Below the pieces are notes generated by a model. It made no database searches. It saw only the letters and a program-made list of their open reading frames with translations, and was not told the origin of the DNA. A stretch of DNA of 38,956 bases, taken from contig OMUH01000164.1 in assembly GCA_900314195.1 (NCBI GenBank), forward strand, positions 1-38,956, written 5' to 3'. The position numbers and the translations under genes are program-made. The stretch comes from an uncultured Prevotella sp. Lineage in GTDB: Bacteria; Bacteroidota; Bacteroidia; Bacteroidales; Bacteroidaceae. Positions 8,174-17,600 of the stretch are shown here, piece after piece. The first letter of the stretch is position 1. Each line of letters starts with the position of its first letter.

Positions 8174-8932
8174 ATGGAACAACAACAACTTGCTGAGCGT
8201 CTCCGCACGCTTGCCGACCGCTATGAGACGCCCACGTTTCTTGACGGTGATCCGTCGTGGTTCATGCACCAGGTGACGGAAGAAAAAGACAAGGAGACAA
8301 TGGGCTTCATAGCCTCAGTGCTCAGTTACGGCTCACGCCGTCAGTTCATGCCGAAGATACAATATCTGCTGACAGCATCTGAAGGTGAGCCGTGGCAGTG
8401 GGTCAGAGATAAGGCTTATCGTGATGACATATCAGATGATGACAGTTGTTTCTACCGTTTATACACCAACCGCATGATGGTCGGCATGCTCGACGCGCTG
8501 TGCGACATGCTCACTGATTACGGGACGATAGGGCAGTTTGTCCGCCGCTCATCACCGAACGGAACGGCCCTTGAGGCTCTTGATGCCCTGTCGTCGTTCT
8601 TCCGCTCACGCGGTATAAAGGGTATGGTACCCTCGCCGGCATCATCAGTGGCCAAGCGGCCGTGCATGTATCTTCGCTGGATGGTGCGCAGTCCGTCGCC
8701 GGTAGACCTCGGGCTGTGGGCTGACTTCATTCGCAAGGATACGCTTTATGTTCCGCTCGACACTCATGTCATTCAAATGGCTTCCGCACTCAATCTAATC
8801 ACTGGCCGCACGGCATCCTGGCGCACGGTGGTCAGGCTCAGTGAGGCCATGGGCGAGGTGTTTCCCGGCGATCCGGCCCGTGGCGACTTTGCACTGTTCG
8901 GATATGGTGTTGATGCAGACAAGGCTTTGTAA
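8174..8932 (+). CDS. TIGR02757 / DUF2400 family protein
   Basis: The 252-residue cytosolic protein matches the TIGR02757 (DUF2400) family of unknown function. Recognisable segments are FIASVLSYGSRRQFMPKI near the N-terminus, CMYLRWMVRSPSPVDLGLW in the middle, and LYVPLDTHVIQMASALNLI followed by DFALFGYGVD at the end. The D-x-H motif and helical pattern recall HhH-GPD DNA glycosylase folds, but no glycosylase activity can be claimed. I chose the ATG at 8174 (MEQQQ). An upstream GTG at 8135 would add 13 residues that lack family similarity. The stop lies 11 bp from the convergent mntH stop. Confidence 0.82.
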   Translation: MEQQQLAERLRTLADRYETPTFLDGDPSWFMHQVTEEKDKETMGFIASVLSYGSRRQFMPKIQYLLTASEGEPWQWVRDKAYRDDISDDDSCFYRLYTNRMMVGMLDALCDMLTDYGTIGQFVRRSSPNGTALEALDALSSFFRSRGIKGMVPSPASSVAKRPCMYLRWMVRSPSPVDLGLWADFIRKDTLYVPLDTHVIQMASALNLITGRTASWRTVVRLSEAMGEVFPGDPARGDFALFGYGVDADKAL

Positions 8933-8943
8933 TAAAGTCTGTT

Positions 8944-10209
8944 CTACATTCCTTGCAGCGTATCAATGAACAGCAAGATGTTCAGTGCCGTTACGATGAC
9001 GGCCAGCCCATATAGAAAGCAGCTGTTCCAGCGTTTGTTGGCGTAGGCTCCCATAACTCTTCTCGATGATGTCAGGCTTACCTGCAGGAATACCGTGAAC
9101 GGCAGTTGCAGGCTGAGCACCATCTGCGATACGAGCAGTCCTTTGAACGGGTCGCTGATGAAGAGGATGACGAGCAGCGAAACACCGTATGATATTGCTA
9201 TTCCGACGTAAGAGTGCGGGTCCTTGGCATTGTAAGACTCATTGAACATTCCCGAGAAAATGCTGCCGGCGGCCATTCCGCTCGTCACGGTGCTAGATAT
9301 GCCTGCGAGCAGCAGTGCGAAGGCAAACACGTCGCCGGCATTGCGCCCAAGCAGCGGTGTGAGCAGTTCCTTTGCCTGCGAGAGGTCGGTCACGTCTGTG
9401 CCGTAACGGTAGAATGTCGTTGCGGCAAGTATAATCATTGAGCTGTTAATAGCCCATCCGACGAGCATTGAAAAGAGCGTGTCAAAAAACTCATAGTGCA
9501 GTGCGCGCTCAATGTCGTTTTTCCCCTTTTTGTTAATCTCCCGGCTCTGTACGACCTCGGAATGCAGAAAGAGATTGTGCGGCATGACCACTGCTCCCAA
9601 TACGCTCATTATAACCAGCAAGCTGCCCTGCGGCACGCTTGGCACTACAAAGTCATGCGCCGTCTGCCCCCAGTCTATGTCAACGAGGAACAGCTCATAG
9701 ATGAATGACAGTCCGATGACAGATACAAAGCCTATAATGGCGCGTTCCATGCGCTTGTATGTGTTAGTGAACAGCAGAATGACCACAGCTATGACTGTTA
9801 TCACAGAGCCGGCCACGATAGGAATGCCGAACAGCATTTGCAGCGCTATTGCTGAGCCGAGAATTTCGGCCAGCGACGTAGATATGCTTGCCAGCACGGC
9901 TGAACCGAGAATAGGGCGGCTCACCCACGACGGCGTGTATTTCGTCGCGGCCTCGCTCAGACACAGGCCAGTTACAATGCCGAGGTGTGCAACGTTGTGC
10001 TGCAGCGCGATAAGCATTATCGTCGACAGCGTGACAACCCACAGCAGGGCGTAGCCGTATTCAGAGCCTGCGGCGAAGTTGCTGGCCCAGTTGCCTGGAT
10101 CTATGAATCCTACCGTGACGAGCAGCCCCGGACCGATATATTTGAAAATGTCAAGGCCGCCCAGAATGTGCTTGTGGTCGGTGCGGTGCAGTTCCTTAAT
10201 TATGTTCAT
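8944..10209 (-). CDS. mntH: Nramp family divalent metal ion transporter
   Basis: The 421-residue inner membrane protein has about 11 transmembrane helices and is a proton-coupled Mn2+/Fe2+ importer of the Nramp (MntH/DMT) family. The TM1 metal-binding motif DPGNW supplies Asp37 and Asn40. The TM6 motif GAVVMPHN supplies Ala206, Met209 and His211, as in canonical Mn/Fe transporters. The conserved Met argues for a transition-metal importer rather than an Mg-type Nramp-related transporter. It is divergent from the SDR gene and has its own promoter. No metalloregulator gene lies next to it. Confidence 0.92.
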   Translation of the reverse strand: MNIIKELHRTDHKHILGGLDIFKYIGPGLLVTVGFIDPGNWASNFAAGSEYGYALLWVVTLSTIMLIALQHNVAHLGIVTGLCLSEAATKYTPSWVSRPILGSAVLASISTSLAEILGSAIALQMLFGIPIVAGSVITVIAVVILLFTNTYKRMERAIIGFVSVIGLSFIYELFLVDIDWGQTAHDFVVPSVPQGSLLVIMSVLGAVVMPHNLFLHSEVVQSREINKKGKNDIERALHYEFFDTLFSMLVGWAINSSMIILAATTFYRYGTDVTDLSQAKELLTPLLGRNAGDVFAFALLLAGISSTVTSGMAAGSIFSGMFNESYNAKDPHSYVGIAISYGVSLLVILFISDPFKGLLVSQMVLSLQLPFTVFLQVSLTSSRRVMGAYANKRWNSCFLYGLAVIVTALNILLFIDTLQGM

Positions 10210-10237
10210 GTTTGCAATTTTTTTTAGTCAACTCTGG

Positions 10238-10245
10238 CAAAGTTA
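10238..10245 (-). promoter_or_regulatory. Candidate -7 element for mntH
   Basis: On the minus strand this reads TAACTTTG (TAnnTTTG), 28 bp before the mntH start codon at 10209. No clear -33 TTTG is visible. Confidence 0.45.
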
Positions 10246-10337
10246 ATATTTTTGTAACAGTGCTGGCGTCTTGAATGCAAAAAAAAGAATTCAATGCCCG
10301 CATTTCATAACTTTTAGGTATCAGAATCTTGTCATAA

Positions 10338-10359
10338 ACAAAAAAATACGTTTTTTTGT
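10338..10359. repeat. AT-rich inverted repeat between mntH and the SDR gene
   Basis: ACAAAAAAA (10338-10346) and TTTTTTTGT (10351-10359) form a perfect 9-bp inverted repeat around TACG. It lies in the divergent intergenic region and could be an operator or simple AT-rich structure. No function is shown. Confidence 0.4.
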
Positions 10360-10401
10360 GAAGTTATTGACAACTGATGGAGGATATTGCTTATTTATTC
10401 A

Positions 10402-10409
10402 TATTTTTG
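10402..10409 (+). promoter_or_regulatory. Candidate -7 element for the SDR gene
   Basis: TATTTTTG fits TAnnTTTG and lies 31 bp before the ATG at 10441. Its position argues against the longer reading frame that would begin at 10387. Confidence 0.45.
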
Positions 10410-10440
10410 CATAAAACTTAAATCATTAACAAACAATCAG

Positions 10441-11184
10441 ATGACAAAGACAGCAGAAAAGAAAGCCATAATAGCAGGTGCCTCGTCAGGAATAGGTCTT
10501 GCCGTCGCACGCATGATGCTTGCACATGGCTGGACACTCGGTGTCGCGGCACGCCGCAGAGAGCCGCTTGACAGGCTTGCCGCCGAATATAGCGGCCGTG
10601 TCTTCGTGAGTGTCATTGATGTGACGGCGTCAGATGCGGCCGTCCGTCTACTTGATCTTATAAGCAAAATGGGCGGAACAGACCTGTATGTTCATGTAGC
10701 CGGGGTAGGCTGGCAGAACATGCCGTTAGATGCAGAAAAGGAATCAGCCACGGTGCTTACCAACGGCTGTGGGTTCGTAAGAATGGTTGATGCTGCTTTT
10801 AATTATTTCTGTAGCCGCGGCAGCGGACATATTGCTGCCATCACGTCAATAGCCGGTACGAAGGGACTTGGCGCAGCACCGGCTTACAGTGCCACGAAGG
10901 CCATGCAGAATGTTTATCTCCAGGCACTTGAACAGCAGGCCTGCATGCTGCATAAGAAGATTTTTATCACAGATATCCGTCCCGGTTTTGTTAATACAAA
11001 TCTGCTTAACGACGGTCATACATATCCTATGCTTATGAGCGTTGAGAAGGTGGCTGCTGCGGCGGTAAAGGCTATAGAACACCGTCGTCATGTAGCGGTA
11101 ATAGACCGGCGCTACCGTGTGCTTACAGCGTTGTGGCGCCGTCTGCCGCGTTTCCTGTGGCGCAGAATGAGCATTCATACTTAA
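10441..11184 (+). CDS. SDR family NAD(P)-dependent oxidoreductase
   Basis: The product (247 residues from the ATG at 10441) is a classical short-chain dehydrogenase/reductase. The cofactor loop is GASSGIG (13-19). The catalytic set is Asn108, Ser136 and YSATK with Tyr149 and Lys153. The usual NNAG motif is replaced by HVAGVG (85-90). Arg-rich sequence after the first strand (AARRREP, 37-42) suggests preference for NADP(H). The C-terminus (about 220-247) is basic and aromatic, like membrane-associated SDRs. The substrate is unknown. The ComEC-like gene follows on the same strand and may be co-transcribed. Confidence 0.88.
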   Translation: MTKTAEKKAIIAGASSGIGLAVARMMLAHGWTLGVAARRREPLDRLAAEYSGRVFVSVIDVTASDAAVRLLDLISKMGGTDLYVHVAGVGWQNMPLDAEKESATVLTNGCGFVRMVDAAFNYFCSRGSGHIAAITSIAGTKGLGAAPAYSATKAMQNVYLQALEQQACMLHKKIFITDIRPGFVNTNLLNDGHTYPMLMSVEKVAAAAVKAIEHRRHVAVIDRRYRVLTALWRRLPRFLWRRMSIHT

Positions 11185-11257
11185 GCTTTTCACTTAGGTA
11201 TTCATATTTAATTTTTCATGTTTGATTATTCATATTTTAAAAAATGTGTCGTCAGGG

Positions 11258-12823
11258 ATGATTGCTGAAGTCTTTCGCTGTAATCCTTTCGTGCGGATAG
11301 CCATGTCGCTTGTCGCCGGCATTCTTCTCGGTGGCAGTCTGTATGGCGTCTGTGGCGGCGCTGAGGCTGTAGTCGCCTCGGCCGGTACGGCAGTAGTGCT
11401 TGTGATTACCGGTGCTATTGCCGGACAAAAAGTCATGCATTCGTTTGCGCAACTGCCGTCACTGTCAATTCTTCTTGGAATGTTTTTCATGGGCATGGCG
11501 CTGCGCCTTGCCGTTGAGCAACGTGCCGATGCGGCTCTGCCGGCCGGCATGGCTGATTATAAGGTTGTATTTGCCGAAGAGCCTGTCATGCACGGCCGTG
11601 TGGCCATGGCCGACTGCTATGTTGCCGGCGGACCGCTTGCCGGACGTAAAATAAGGCTCAGCATCATGCCGGGGTATGATAAAGGTGAATTGCCGCATAC
11701 AGGGCAGTGTGTGTGTTTCACGTCACGCATGTGCCGTCCGGAAAATTTCTCACGCGGGTTTGACTATGCTCTTTATATGCGCCGGCACGGCTATGCGGCT
11801 GTGGCGTTTGTCTATGCCAGTGCCATGACGGTGTGCAGCGTTTCTCTTTCTGATGTTCCTGTTATGACGAGAGCTGCTGTCAGGCTGTCGCGCTTGCGTG
11901 ACTCCTTATTGGTGCATCATGTTGCAAAGCGTCATGACGGCAGTGTCGTCTCAGAAGATGACGGTGCGCTGATAGCGGCTGTCGCCCTTGGCAGCAAAAA
12001 GGCTCTTGACAAGGACTTGCGTGATGCCTATTCCGTTGCCGGAGCATCGCATGTGCTTGCTCTCAGCGGATTGCATCTCAGCATATTGTTTTCTTTTCTG
12101 AAGATAGCTTTCGGCCGGAGACCACGCTGGTGGAAGCATACTCTGTTGATAATATTGATTTGGCTTTTCGTTTTCCTTGTCGGCTGTCCGGTCAGTGTAT
12201 GCCGTGCCGCACTGATGCTCACCGTTTACAGTCTTGCCGGCGTCATGGGGCGTCCGCGCATGTCGCTCAATGCTCTCAGCATGGCGTTGGTCGTTTTGCT
12301 GCTGGCTGATCCGTTAAGTATCTTTGATGTCGGCCTGCAAATGTCATTTCTTGCTGTATTGGCAATAATCATCAGCCAGCAGTGGATAAATGGATTGTGT
12401 AATCCGAAGAGCAAGCTGCTTGGATGGCTTTGGCAGCTTATGGCCGTGTCTGTAGCCGCACAGCTCGGGACAGCTCCGCTTGCCGTTTTTTATTTCCACC
12501 GTTTCCCAATGCTCTTTCTTTTCACTAACGTCTTCGTGATACCGCTCACCTATGTTGTTCTTTTCTCTTTTGCCTTATATATGATTCTTGCCTGGCCGGC
12601 ATGGCTGCATGCCATTGCCGGCAGCCTGTGCTTCGGCCTTGCGCGTATAATGAACGGCGGCGTGAGGATTATAGCGTCAGTGCCGTTTGCCGCTGTTGAG
12701 GATATAAACGTTTCTGCGTGGCATGTGATGCTGCTTTATATTGCTGCCGGTGGAATAATATTCCTTCTGACGCGGCTGGCACATGCGTTGCGTGTTTCAG
12801 ATGTTGAGCAGGACAGCCAATGA
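11258..12823 (+). CDS. ComEC/Rec2-type competence channel protein (short form)
   Basis: This polytopic inner membrane protein resembles ComEC/Rec2, which carries single-stranded DNA across the inner membrane in transformation. Near the N-terminus lie two or three helices and a DUF4131-like beta region (conserved ENFSRGFDYALYMRRHGYAA). The Competence domain follows, with the hallmark YSVAGASHVLALSGLHLSIL and about seven further helices. It is about 520 residues and ends after the Competence domain, so the C-terminal metallo-beta-lactamase nuclease domain of long ComEC proteins is absent. I prefer the ATG at 11258; an in-frame TTG at 11222 would add 12 residues. The stop abuts the stop of the convergent patatin gene. 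Confidence 0.83.
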   Translation: MIAEVFRCNPFVRIAMSLVAGILLGGSLYGVCGGAEAVVASAGTAVVLVITGAIAGQKVMHSFAQLPSLSILLGMFFMGMALRLAVEQRADAALPAGMADYKVVFAEEPVMHGRVAMADCYVAGGPLAGRKIRLSIMPGYDKGELPHTGQCVCFTSRMCRPENFSRGFDYALYMRRHGYAAVAFVYASAMTVCSVSLSDVPVMTRAAVRLSRLRDSLLVHHVAKRHDGSVVSEDDGALIAAVALGSKKALDKDLRDAYSVAGASHVLALSGLHLSILFSFLKIAFGRRPRWWKHTLLIILIWLFVFLVGCPVSVCRAALMLTVYSLAGVMGRPRMSLNALSMALVVLLLADPLSIFDVGLQMSFLAVLAIIISQQWINGLCNPKSKLLGWLWQLMAVSVAAQLGTAPLAVFYFHRFPMLFLFTNVFVIPLTYVVLFSFALYMILAWPAWLHAIAGSLCFGLARIMNGGVRIIASVPFAAVEDINVSAWHVMLLYIAAGGIIFLLTRLAHALRVSDVEQDSQ

Positions 12824-13813
12824 TTATTTCCCGGCCATAACTCGTCTCTTGAGTTTCTTAAGGCTTGACTCTGCTTTTTTGCCGGCTTTCTCTCCGCGTT
12901 CTATCATCTGCTGAATCTTTTCGAGGTTGAAGCTTGCGGCATCAAATCCTTTCAGGTCCGGGTTTATGTAAACGTCGCAGTCTTTTATGTTCTGATTGTA
13001 TTTTATCAGGTCCGGACGCGTGCGCACCCATTCGAGCAGCAGCCCGAGGCCTTTTCTCTTGTGCATTTTCTTGTCGCGTGTCTCGCGTTTGTTCTGTGTA
13101 AGGTCAACGGCAATGACCACGTCGGCGCCCATCTTCCTGACCACGTCAACGGGCAGGTTGTTAAGCACTCCGCCGTCGACGAGCAACATGCTGTCACGCT
13201 CAACGGGCTTGAACACTCCGGGTATCGACATACTGCTGCGCATGGCCTCTGCAAGTATGCCGCGGTCTATGACCACTTCTCTCATGTGTTTGACGTCAAC
13301 GGCTACGCACCTGAACGGTATTGGCAGGTTGTTGAAGCTGAGAGAGTCGGGACGGCGTGTCATGGCATTGAGCAGGTGTACGATAGAGTCGCCTCTGACA
13401 AGCCCCGGCGTGCTGATGCCGTCAGCTTTTGCTTTTTTGTTTCGAGCCACGGGAAAGCCGAGCACGTAGGTAACGCCGTTTTTCTTGGTGATGAGTCGTT
13501 TGTCATAATCCATGTTCCTGTCGGCGAGCAACGTAGTCCATGTCTGTGAGCAGAACATAGTGTCGAGGTCGGCAGAGCGATAGCCGCAGCTGTACAGTCC
13601 GCCAATGATAGAGCCTATGCTTGTTCCGGCTATATAGTCAATAGGTATGCCTGATTTCTCTATGTATTTCAGAACACCAACCTCTGCGGCACCCTTTGCA
13701 CCGCCGCCTCCAAGCACCAGTCCGACTTTCAGTCTGTTGCGTTGCTTGTTGTTTCCGGCTGCTGCCGGGAATGCAATTAATATGGCCAGAATTATTATAA
13801 GAATATTTTTCAT
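12824..13813 (-). CDS. Patatin-like phospholipase, exported
   Basis: The product (329 residues from the ATG at 13813) is a patatin-fold serine lipid acyl hydrolase of the RssA/YchK type. It has an N-terminal signal peptide (about 1-19) that points to the periplasm or envelope. The oxyanion loop is GGGGAKG (35-41), the nucleophile Ser65 is in GTSIG, and the catalytic Asp213 is in VDGG. All catalytic elements are intact. Many Bacteroidota patatins carry a C-terminal BamA-like barrel (700 residues or more). This one ends after the hydrolase domain in a Lys-rich helix. An upstream in-frame ATG at 13831 would add six residues and spoil the signal peptide N-region. Confidence 0.88.
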   Translation of the reverse strand: MKNILIIILAILIAFPAAAGNNKQRNRLKVGLVLGGGGAKGAAEVGVLKYIEKSGIPIDYIAGTSIGSIIGGLYSCGYRSADLDTMFCSQTWTTLLADRNMDYDKRLITKKNGVTYVLGFPVARNKKAKADGISTPGLVRGDSIVHLLNAMTRRPDSLSFNNLPIPFRCVAVDVKHMREVVIDRGILAEAMRSSMSIPGVFKPVERDSMLLVDGGVLNNLPVDVVRKMGADVVIAVDLTQNKRETRDKKMHKRKGLGLLLEWVRTRPDLIKYNQNIKDCDVYINPDLKGFDAASFNLEKIQQMIERGEKAGKKAESSLKKLKRRVMAGK

Positions 13814-13871
13814 GTGGAATTGATTTACCATCAGAATTTTTTGAAAATAAAGCTTCTGAACTGAACTATTG

Positions 13872-13879
13872 CAAAATTA
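13872..13879 (-). promoter_or_regulatory. Candidate -7 element for the patatin gene
   Basis: On the minus strand this reads TAATTTTG, about 58 bp before the start codon at 13813. Confidence 0.45.
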
Positions 13880-14374
13880 CACAATTTCTTTCTTATCAGT
13901 TAAGGGTAATGTTCAAAAATAATTTCAGTAAGTTATCGGTTGATAAGGTTAGTTTGTTTGTGTCCACATCAGGGCGTGACTGCCCTCACATTCTGTTCCA
14001 CTTTTATCGGTGGACAGAAGTGTTGATGTACGAAAGCTGCATGCGACAAGGATGTTTAAGACCGCACCCTGCACGCGGGTCAACATTTACAATGAATAAA
14101 AAGAAAATACTAATTTGATAAGAATAAACATACGCTGAATCGTAAAAAACTTCGCTTTACAATGAAAATGTTAAATTTGAATTTTATTGACAAAGCTGTT
14201 TTCAAAAATCACAGAAAACGGAGCGGCTTTACGGTTGGTCGCGTAGAACGGCATTCTCGCTCATTTTAGAATCTACTAATAATCAATAAGTTGTAATTTT
14301 ATTACAAAAATAAAGCCTTAAAAATGGACTATTATGTAAAAGAATCAGAAAAATAAAGCATAGGTTTAGGTAGT

Positions 14375-14433
14375 GTAAAGCAATGCTTTGGAAAATTATC
14401 TCACAGCTACAGAAAATTATCTCATTGCTTTAC
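14375..14433. repeat. Inverted repeat enclosing two direct repeats
   Basis: The perfect 11-bp arms GTAAAGCAATG (14375-14385) and CATTGCTTTAC (14423-14433) enclose two copies of GAAAATTATCTCA (14391-14403 and 14412-14424). The two copies are spaced exactly 21 bp apart, about two helical turns. Confidence 0.65.
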
Positions 14434-14580
14434 GATGACCAAACGACAGAATAACGCGAAAATTATAATATTATGCAGTTTTTATGCAAAGATGGAATAT
14501 CCATGAAGAAATCAGATAATTTTTTCTGAGCATGTTTTTTAGTTAATATTCTTTAATTTCTTCTGAATTGATTTTACATA

Positions 14581-14612
14581 TTATTCAATAAGTTGCGGAA
14601 GTTATTGAATAA
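14581..14612. repeat. Inverted repeat TTATTCAATAA / TTATTGAATAA
   Basis: A perfect 11-bp inverted repeat (14581-14591 with 14602-14612) has a 10-nt loop. It lies next to the secA terminator and may be a second hairpin of the same termination region. Confidence 0.55.
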
Positions 14613-14621
14613 TTTTACTAA

Positions 14622-14661
14622 GCAAAAAAGCCTGTGCGGAAATCATTTCCGCACAGGCTTT
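14622..14661 (-). terminator. Intrinsic terminator of secA
   Basis: A 16-bp perfect stem (14627-14642 with 14646-14661, core GCCTGTGCGGAAA) closes a 3-nt loop. On the minus strand it is followed by a T-run. It begins 21 bp after the secA stop codon. Confidence 0.9.
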
Positions 14662-14682
14662 AAATATAATTTTTTTCAGTTA

Positions 14683-17600
14683 TTAAACGAGTCCTTTGCC
14701 GTGGCAGTCTTTGAACTTCTTACCGCTGCCGCATGGGCATGGGTCGTTACGTCCGGGGAGCTTCTTTGCCACGTATGGCTTGTGAGCTTCCTCGTTGCTG
14801 CGCGTGTCCTGCTGCATAGCCTGCTGCTGGGCCTTGCGCTGCTCGTTGTTAAGCTCGTCTTCTATGGAGTCTTTCCGTTCGTCATAGCGCTGTGAGTGTT
14901 CCTCCGGGGCAGCCTCCTGTACGTTGTTCACCTCAGGAATCTGTCCGCGCATAAGGATAGAGACAATGCGGTCGTTCATCTCGTCAATCATGTTGTCCCA
15001 CAGCTTTACGCTTTCGAGCTTGAACACCAGCAGCGGGTCTTTCTGCTCGTATGAAGCGTTCTGCACGCTGTGACGCAGTTCATCGAGCTGGCGTAGGTTT
15101 TCCTTCCATTCATCGTCGATGATATGCAGCATGATGACCTTCTCAAATTGCTTTACCACGCTCTTTGCATCGGTGTCGTAGGCCTCTTTCAGATTGCACG
15201 GAATCTTATACAGCCGTTTGCCGTCTGTGATAGGCACCATGATGCGCTCGTAGATATTGCCTTGCTTCTCATATACCTCCTTGATGATAGGGTATGCAAT
15301 GCTTTGTATGCGGTCAGTCTTGCGTTTGAAGTTGGCAATGGCATACTGGAAGGCGCGTTCTGCAATGTCGTTCTTATTGCCGTTGTCATATTCTTCATCA
15401 GTGAACGGACATTCCATGGCAAGAATCTGAAGGAATTTTTCCTTGCAGCCCTCGTAGTCGTTGTTGTTGATGATGTTGAGCACACGGTCCCAGATGGCAT
15501 TGGTGATGTCCATGCCGATACGCTCACCCATCAGTGCGTGTCGCCGTTTCTCATAGATGACGGTGCGCTGTTTGTTCATCACGTCATCATATTCAAGCAG
15601 GTGCTTACGTATTCCGAAGTTATTTTCCTCAACTTTCTTTTGGGCGCGTTCTATGCTCTTGCTGATCATCGGGCTCTCAATGCGTTCGCCGTCTTCAAAG
15701 CCGAGCTTGTCCATTACCTTCGAAATGCGTTCTGAGCCGAACAGACGCATGAGCTTGTCTTCAAGTGACACGTAGAACACGGATGAACCCGGGTCGCCCT
15801 GACGTCCGGCACGACCGCGCAGCTGACGGTCGACGCGGCGGCTCTCATGGCGCTCTGTTCCTATGATGGCGAGTCCGCCGGCCTTCTTCACCTCATCGGT
15901 AAGTTTGATGTCGGTGCCTCGTCCGGCCATGTTTGTGGCTATCGTGACGCATCCCTTGCCCTCGTTGTCCTGCTGTCCGGCCTGAGCCACGACCATTGCC
16001 TCCTGCTGGTGCAGCTTGGCGTTGAGCACGTTGTGCGGTATCTTGCGCATCTTGAGCATCTTGCTGAGCAGCTCACTGATCTCTACCGATGTGGTGCCGA
16101 CGAGGCACGGACGGCCTTCGTTGCGCATCTTCTCTATCTCGTCAATGACAGCCTTGTATTTCTCGCGCTGTGTCTTGTATACGCGGTCCTGAAGGTCCTT
16201 GCGCGCTATCGGACGGTTGGTAGGTATCTCTACAACGTCGAGCTTGTAGATATCCCAGAACTCACCGGCCTCGGTGCTTGCCGTACCGGTCATGCCGGCC
16301 AGCTTGTGATACATGCGAAAGTAGTTCTGCAGTGTTATTGATGCGTATGTCTGCGTGGCAGCCTCAACCTTCACGTGTTCCTTAGCCTCTATGGCCTGGT
16401 GCAGGCCGTCGCTCCAGCGGCGTCCCTCCATGATACGTCCGGTCTGCTCGTCTACGATCTTCACCTCGCCGTCCATGACAACATACTCATCGTCCTTGTT
16501 GAACATGGTGTAGGCCTTCAGCAGCTGCTGAAGGGTGTGCACGCGGTCGCTCTGGACGCCGTAGTGGCTCATGAGTTCGTCTTTCTTGTCGAGATACTGG
16601 TCGTCGGTGAGCTTGCCGTCTTCTTTCTGCTTCTCAAGGTCAGAGAGCTGGCCGGTAATGTCGGGCAGCACGAAGAGGTTCTTGTCCTTCACCTGCTTGG
16701 CCAGCCAGTCGGTACCCTTGTCGGTGAGGTCGGCAGAATTGAGCTTTTCGTCAACAACGAAGTAGAGTGGTTCAACGGCTTTCGGCATCTCACGGTTGTT
16801 GTTTGCCATGTAGAACTCCTCGGTTTTGAGCAGTCCGCTCTTTATGCCGTCTTCAGACAGATATTTGATGAGCGGCTTGTTCTTAGGCAGAGCCTTGTAG
16901 GAACGGAATAAGGCAAGGAAGCCCTCGTCGAGAAGCTGCTGTTTCTTCTTCTGGTCTGTTTCTTTCTGTCCGGCAGAAATCTTTGTCTTTGCCTCGGCGA
17001 GCAGTTCCGTGGCCTGCTTGCGCTGCACTTCATAGAGGTGCTCGACGAGCGGCTGATACTGCTCATACATCTGGTCGTCGCCCTTAGGAATAGGTCCGGA
17101 GATGATAAGCGGCGTGCGGGCATCGTCGATGAGCACAGAGTCGACCTCATCGACAATGGCATAGTTATGCTCGCGTTGTACAAGGTCGTTAGGCGATATT
17201 GCCATGTTGTCGCGAAGGTAGTCGAAGCCGAACTCGTTGTTTGTTCCGAAGGTGATGTCGGCCTTGTAAGCCTGCCGGCGCTCTTCAGAGTTAGGCTGAT
17301 GTTTGTCTATGCAGTCAACAGACAGTCCGTTGAACTCATAGAGCGGTCCCATCCAGTCGCAGTCACGTTTTGCCAGATAGTCGTTGACGGTCACCACGTG
17401 CACGCCGTTGCCGGTGAGCGCGTTGAGGAACACCGGAAGGGTAGCCACGAGGGTCTTACCCTCACCGGTAGCCATTTCGGCAATCTTACCCTGGTGCAGC
17501 ACAACGCCGCCGAAGAGCTGTACGTCATAGTGTACCATCTGCCATTTCTGGTCGTTGCCGCCGGCAGTCCAGTGGTTGTGGTATATGGCCTTGTCGCCGT

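Larger units (their letters stand above)
13880..14623. other. Repeat-rich non-coding region between patatin and secA
   Basis: No credible gene is present in this region of about 0.75 kb. It contains several short hairpins near 13961-14016. The 7-mer GCTTTAC or its complement occurs four times, at 14154, 14226, 14375 and 14427. There is an inverted repeat with nested direct repeats at 14375-14433, and a second inverted repeat at 14581-14612. Confidence 0.6.

Noticed and set aside
10300-10330. Possible MntR/DtxR-type box (TTTTAGGTATC) before mntH
   Set aside because: Only a half-site is visible and no symmetrical partner was found. The resemblance is too weak to list as an operator.
13909-14118. 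A 69-codon ORF in the 14-kb gap
   Set aside because: No signal, no family similarity and no promoter element directly upstream. It overlaps the hairpin cluster and has atypical composition.
14351-14433. CRISPR array in the repeat-rich gap
   Set aside because: There are only two direct repeats of 13 bp with an 8-bp spacer and no cas genes, so it does not qualify.
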